From Caldilineaceae bacterium (GTDB lineage: Bacteria; Chloroflexota; Anaerolineae; Caldilineales; Caldilineaceae), in contig JACKBC010000032.1 of assembly GCA_020634755.1 (NCBI GenBank), forward strand, positions 14,130 to 78,129: a stretch of 64,000 nucleotides of DNA, given 5' to 3'. The notes beneath the pieces are model-generated. The model did no database searches and was not told where the DNA came from. It worked only from the letters and a program-made list of their open reading frames with translations. Of this stretch, positions 59,975-64,000 are shown one piece after another (the stretch's first letter is position 1; the number at the start of each line of letters is the position of its first letter). The position numbers and the translations under genes were made by a program.

Positions 59975-60869
59975 CCATTTAAAAGGCTGTTTTGGCCTAT
60001 TGCCCACGCCCTATACGGAGGAGTACGAAATCCACATCCCCGACTTGAAAGCCGCCGCCAACTTCTGCTGCACCAGCGGGCAGCACGGCATTGTATGGCC
60101 GGTTATGGTGGGTGAGTTCTACTTTTTGGGCGAGGAGGAGCGCATCCGCGGGCTGGACGCGGTGCTGGAAGAGATGAATGGACGCCTGCCGCTGATCTTT
60201 GGCTGTTCCGGCGTATCGCTGCCCCAGGTGCTGCTCTTTGCCCGCGCCGCCCAAAAAGCCGGCGCCGATGCCATCATCGCCATGGCGCCCGCCCGCACCA
60301 ACCAGGCCGTGGCCCTGGAGATGTTCAAGCGCATGGCGGACAACTTCGACGGCCCCATTGTGCTGCAAAACGCCGGCATGTACGCGCCACTTACCGGTGA
60401 GCAGATCGCCGGCCTCATTGAAGAAGTGCCCTCCATCGAATATATCAAAGAGGAGCGCCCGCCCGGTCCCAAGCACATTGCCGAGGTGTACGAGCTGGTA
60501 GGCGACAAAGTCAAAACCATCTTTGGCGGCGCCGCTGGCAAATTCCTGCCCGACGAGCTGACCCGCGGCGCCAATGGCTGCATGCCGGCCTGTGAAATTG
60601 CCGATCTGCTGGCCAAAGTCATGGAGCTGTGGTGGGCGGGCGATGAATCAAGCGCCCGCGCCATGCACACGCGCCTGCTGCCGCTGATCAATCTGGAGAC
60701 ACACCCCTTTATGCGCTACATGCTCAAACGCCGCGGCGTTTTCACCTCTACCGTCGAGCGCGCCCCCGCCGGTGCGCAAACGCTGGACACTGCTGACAAA
60801 CGCGAAATCTCGGTACAGCTTGCGGCCATCCAGGATCTGGTGGAATTTTATCCCTTTGGGCCGGAATAG
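59961..60869 (+). CDS. Dihydrodipicolinate synthase / N-acetylneuraminate lyase family aldolase
   Basis: This 302-aa TIM-barrel aldolase has the Schiff-base lysine in SIEYIKEERPP and an upstream FGCSGVSLPQVLLFARAAQK strand. The GxG substrate loop of true DHDPS is altered, and NAGMYAP replaces the usual YNxP region, so a sugar-acid or other 2-oxo-acid aldolase or dehydratase is more likely than lysine synthesis. AAAAGGAG lies 8 nt before the ATG. It follows the beta-galactosidase stump, which may hint at a former sugar operon. Confidence 0.85.
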   Translation: MPRFDHLKGCFGLLPTPYTEEYEIHIPDLKAAANFCCTSGQHGIVWPVMVGEFYFLGEEERIRGLDAVLEEMNGRLPLIFGCSGVSLPQVLLFARAAQKAGADAIIAMAPARTNQAVALEMFKRMADNFDGPIVLQNAGMYAPLTGEQIAGLIEEVPSIEYIKEERPPGPKHIAEVYELVGDKVKTIFGGAAGKFLPDELTRGANGCMPACEIADLLAKVMELWWAGDESSARAMHTRLLPLINLETHPFMRYMLKRRGVFTSTVERAPAGAQTLDTADKREISVQLAAIQDLVEFYPFGPE

Positions 60870-61081
60870 ATGAGGCTGAATCTGGGGCAGAGCCACCCAC
60901 AGATATTGGAGTTTTTTATACAGGGCCGGATGCAGTCAAGCTCGTAGATACGTAACACAACCGCAGCGGTCTACAGTGTGGCAACATACAGCGGCTGTGG
61001 CCGGGTGACGAAAATTTCATTTTCGTGCGAAAAGCGCGGCAAGAAATATTGAGCTAGCGCATTGCTATTTTAGGATTGAAC

Positions 61082-61120
61082 AGAAGTCCGACTTATAGCA
61101 AAGTCGGACTTCTATCTTTT
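61082..61120 (+). terminator. Intrinsic terminator: hairpin plus T-run
   Basis: AGAAGTCCGACTT and AAGTCGGACTTCT form a 13-bp stem with a 6-base loop, followed by ATCTTTTT on the plus strand. It would end the plus-strand transcript of the aldolase gene and abuts the stop codon of the convergent esterase gene. Confidence 0.75.
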
Positions 61121-62073
61121 TAATACCCGTGCAGCGCTCGGATCAACGCCTGTTCGCACCCGGTTGTAAAGCGGCGCGAGGCGTCGGCGTTTGGCACGAA
61201 GACATCCGAACCATGATAGCAGCCGCGGTACACGTGTAATTCGGTGGGCACGCCCGCTTGCAGCAGCCGTTGGGCATAGGCAATATCTTCATCCAGGAAC
61301 AGATCCAGTTCGCCCACCGGAATATAGGCCGGCGGCAGTCCAGACAGATCGGCGGCGCGGGTGGCAGCGGCATAAGGCGACACCGCTTCGCCATCCCAGC
61401 CGTCCCCCACGTAGGCTTGCCAGGCCAGCAGGTTGCTCTGCCGGTTCCAAACGCGCGGCTCGGTAATGGCGCGGCTGGACGGGGTGGTATTTGTGTTGTC
61501 GATCATGGGGTAAATGGGCAGTTGGAAGCAGACGTTCACCTCGCCGCGATCGCGCGCCAGCAGCGCCAGGCCAGCCGTCAACCCACCGCCGGCACTGGCA
61601 CCGCCAATGGCAATGCGGTCAGCCTTCACATTTAATTTGGCCGCGTTGGCAGCCAGCCATTTGAGCGCCGCATAACAATCCTCCACCGGCGCCGGGAACG
61701 GATGCTCCGGCGCCAGTCGATATTCAACCGCAACCACCACGCAGTCCACATTTCTGGCCAGCGTACGCGCTTTGGCATCATCCCCCTCGATATCACCCAA
61801 CACATAGCCCCCACCATGTATCCAGAGCAGAGCGGGCCGCATGCCCGCTCCATCTGGCCGATACACACGCACCAATACGTCCGGGGCCCCGGGTGGGCCC
61901 GGCACATGATGATCCTCGCTGGATACACCCTCAACAACTGGCGCCGGCAACGCGCCAAACAGGCTGGCTAGCTTCTGGCGCGTGCCGGCAATGTCGTTCA
62001 GGTCCAACAGATCGGGCGGGAATGCCTCCACCCCGGGACGCAAGTCAGGATCCACTCTATCGATAAAGCTCAT
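61120..62073 (-). CDS. Alpha/beta hydrolase of the hormone-sensitive-lipase (GDXG) family
   Basis: This 317-aa esterase has the oxyanion motif WIHGGGYVLGD, the nucleophile elbow AIGGASAGGGLTA (GxSAGG), an acid loop with PVGELDLFLDED and a late His in RGCYHGSD. Members hydrolyse short-chain esters. The N-terminal cap segment (FIDRVDPDLRPGVEAFPP) is typical. It has no signal peptide. AAAGGAGAG lies 5-6 nt before the ATG at 62073. It is a single gene convergent with the aldolase. Confidence 0.9.
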   Translation of the reverse strand: MSFIDRVDPDLRPGVEAFPPDLLDLNDIAGTRQKLASLFGALPAPVVEGVSSEDHHVPGPPGAPDVLVRVYRPDGAGMRPALLWIHGGGYVLGDIEGDDAKARTLARNVDCVVVAVEYRLAPEHPFPAPVEDCYAALKWLAANAAKLNVKADRIAIGGASAGGGLTAGLALLARDRGEVNVCFQLPIYPMIDNTNTTPSSRAITEPRVWNRQSNLLAWQAYVGDGWDGEAVSPYAAATRAADLSGLPPAYIPVGELDLFLDEDIAYAQRLLQAGVPTELHVYRGCYHGSDVFVPNADASRRFTTGCEQALIRALHGY

Positions 62074-62644
62074 GGTTCTCTCCTTTGGTTTTGAATGAAA
62101 ACGTCGTGAAAAGGAATCGCCTGATTGATAAATTTATTCTTTCTACCGTCAAGGGCGCGAGGATGCGCAAATGATAATCGCATAGGTCTGCGCGTTTCTT
62201 TCAGTCAACCAGGAGAATCGTCACAAAAAGCACAATGTTCACAAAAGGTGTACATTCCTAGGGCATGCGTAAGTTGTAACGATTGTGTGGGAAGTCCCAT
62301 CATTTACGTCTGCATGGACGACAAAGCATGTCACTCTTGCAGATTTACCTGCTGCTGCTGATTTTACCACGACCCACTATAAATTTAGCGATAATGTGGC
62401 GGCTGCTCTGACTATGACCGGTTAAGGAAATGGGTGGACATGTTCAGCACAGCGCAAACAGACGCGCGCAGCGTGTTTCACGCTCGGAAAGTACACAGCG
62501 TGCGCCAGTGCTCGGGAATATCGCGGCAATTTTGAATATGAGCGGTGACATGGTACACATCATGAAACAAAATCGACGTCTCTGCCGACAATATTATTGC
62601 GATGCATTGAAAACCTGTTTCAATCATCATCCAAGGGGGATTCC
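62074..62644. other. Intergenic region, no gene supported
   Basis: These 571 bp separate the divergent esterase and S1 protease genes. A half-site of the family-A end (GCATGCGTAAGTTGTAACG) lies at about 62264-62282. Short ORFs here have no protein-like composition. The AAGGGGG at 62632-62638 is the ribosome-binding site of the protease gene. Confidence 0.5.
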
Positions 62645-63940
62645 ATGAATAGAACGTCGTTACAGCTGTTTAACCCGCTTTGGGGCAAATCCTTTGCCAT
62701 CTTGATGCTGGCGTTGGTCATCAGCATCGGCATGAATGGCGCCTCGCGCGCCCAAAATAGCGATGTGACCCAAATGCCAGATTCACCAGACATTGTGGGT
62801 GGCACGGTGGCCGAGCCGGGCTCCTGGCCGTGGCAGGTCTCGTTGGTGGATGCAGATATCGAAGATAATTACTATGCGCACTTATGTGGCGGAACGCTCA
62901 TCGCAGATGATTGGGTGCTGACCGCGGCGCACTGTGTTGAGCGCAGAGAGGCCGAGGAGATTGAGGTGCTGGTCGGTCAGCAACGCCTTTCGGACACAAC
63001 CGGGGAGAGGATTGCCGTTGATGAGGTTATAGCGCATCCAAACTATCAACCGGTAACCACGGATTTTGATATCGCGCTGCTGCATCTTAGTTCAAACGCG
63101 CAGCAACCTACTGTAGCGCTCTATCGGGGCGACACGGCAATTGAAAGTGAACTAGCATTTTTGCGCGGCACCATCATAGGATGGGGCAGCCAAGGCGGCT
63201 ACCTTAGTGGCAGCGATCGATTGCGCCAAGTATCAGTTCCACTGGTTTCTCATGAGACGTGCAATAAAGCATTTGCGCACCTGGAAGCCGTGACAAACAG
63301 CATGCTCTGCACCGGTTATGAAAAGGGAGGCAAAGGCTCTTGCTATGGAGATAGCGGCGGTCCCTTGGTGGTTTGGGATGAGGGCCTGCAAGATTGGCAG
63401 CAGGTTGGCATCGTCAACTGGGGCCGCCCCGGCTGTCAAGGTGTGGAGAGCTATTCTGTTTTTGCACGGGTAGCCGTCTATACGCAGTGGGTTGATGCCT
63501 GTCTAGAAGATAGCCGCTCGGCTGACTGCTTGATGGGCGATGAATATGAAACTGATGATAGCCGTACAACCGCCAACGAAATCAGCGTCGACGGTGCATT
63601 ACAAGAGCATAATTTCCATCATGAGCAAGATATTGACTGGTTCAAGTTCAGCGCCGAAAAAGGTGTCTCGTACCTGATAGACACCGACTCTCCCCTGTTG
63701 CTAACTGATACATTGCTTTGGCTCTATGATCAAGATGGCGTAACGCCCCTGGCCTACAACGACGACCAACAAAGCGACATAAACAGCGCTTCACTCCTCT
63801 GGAAAGCGCCGGCCACGGGCACATACTACTTTCAGGTGGAAGAATTTACGGGCAAGAGCGGTCCCATATATCGATATACCATCTCTGTTCGAGCACTTCC
63901 GCACACCATTCATCTGCCGCACATTGCCGTTCAGCAGTAA
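62645..63940 (+). CDS. Secreted S1 (chymotrypsin-fold) serine protease with PPC domain
   Basis: This 431-aa protein has a signal peptide (FAILMLALVISIGMNGASRA) and a propeptide ending at IVGG (residue about 45). The S1 protease domain follows, with His in LTAAHC, Asp in DFDIALLHL and Ser in YGDSGGP. The residue at chymotrypsin position 189 is Gly (KGSCYGDSGGP), so the specificity is not tryptic. A pre-peptidase C-terminal (PPC) domain follows (DIDWFKFSAEKGVSYLI, TYYFQVEEF). The C-terminus is HTIHLPHIAVQQ, a variant of the tail on other secreted proteins here. The ATG at 62645 has AAGGGGG at a good distance. Confidence 0.93.
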   Translation: MNRTSLQLFNPLWGKSFAILMLALVISIGMNGASRAQNSDVTQMPDSPDIVGGTVAEPGSWPWQVSLVDADIEDNYYAHLCGGTLIADDWVLTAAHCVERREAEEIEVLVGQQRLSDTTGERIAVDEVIAHPNYQPVTTDFDIALLHLSSNAQQPTVALYRGDTAIESELAFLRGTIIGWGSQGGYLSGSDRLRQVSVPLVSHETCNKAFAHLEAVTNSMLCTGYEKGGKGSCYGDSGGPLVVWDEGLQDWQQVGIVNWGRPGCQGVESYSVFARVAVYTQWVDACLEDSRSADCLMGDEYETDDSRTTANEISVDGALQEHNFHHEQDIDWFKFSAEKGVSYLIDTDSPLLLTDTLLWLYDQDGVTPLAYNDDQQSDINSASLLWKAPATGTYYFQVEEFTGKSGPIYRYTISVRALPHTIHLPHIAVQQ

Positions 63941-64000
63941 GGCGCATATGCCGGTTGACGGCACCAATTTGCTTTGGTAAATATTGCTGTCGATTAGCTC

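Noticed and set aside
62430..62648. 72-codon ORF before the S1 protease
   Set aside because: Composition looks random and it overlaps the protease ribosome-binding site; no domain.

Overview
The window reads as chromosomal DNA of a filamentous, moderately GC-rich bacterium. The gene set suggests Chloroflexota (Anaerolineae or Caldilineales type). It has an AfsR-like STAND regulator, a CHAT-STAND-TPR protease-like protein, very long LamG and FG-GAP proteins, secreted proteins that end in a short -LP- tail, a heterodimeric ABC exporter, and many small dispersed palindromic repeats. This placement is inference; there is no rRNA or marker gene. I saw no tRNA, rRNA or CRISPR array.

Layout. 1-5.8 kb: the 5' end of an S9 peptidase, whose first 143 bp are duplicated around a decaying HigBA-like toxin-antitoxin module, then an AT-rich island with a 702-aa P-loop ATPase and a VapB-like antitoxin with the stump of its PIN toxin. 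5.8-9.6 kb: a two-gene asymmetric ABC exporter. 10-17 kb: an Uma2 remnant, a PHP hydrolase overlapping an ABC ATPase, a phosphopantetheinyl transferase, a GNAT and an aldehyde ferredoxin oxidoreductase. 17-20 kb: a secreted multi-domain adhesin-like protein.

20-42.5 kb is the most unusual part. On the minus strand lie a 2634-aa LamG protein, a CHAT-STAND-TPR protein and a 1979-aa FG-GAP protein with a zincin motif. They are flanked by a divergent 1104-aa SARP/AfsR-type regulator. Two direct-repeat operators with exact 11-bp period flank that regulator. Both point on the minus strand: one toward the LamG cluster, the other to a 37-aa lipoprotein gene, where the last heptamer lies exactly 8 bp before TATAAA. 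This matches the operator geometry known for SARP activators and suggests one regulon.

42.7-64 kb: an M1 peptidase fragment, a 44-bp minisatellite, a GlsB-like membrane protein, a K+ channel, an alpha/beta hydrolase, an M42 aminopeptidase, two tandem MDR dehydrogenases, a MITE-like element, a nitroreductase and GT4 glycosyltransferase, a small two-gene module, a DUF488-RecQ fusion, an MntA/HepT pair with broken HepT, an SDR, a tandem GxxExxY protein, a beta-galactosidase stump, a DHDPS-family protein, an HSL-type esterase and a secreted S1 protease.

At least five families of short dispersed repeats (79-92 bp A/B, 86 bp C, and D, E) punctuate the gaps. One C copy supplies the stop codon and last 16 codons of the LamG gene.
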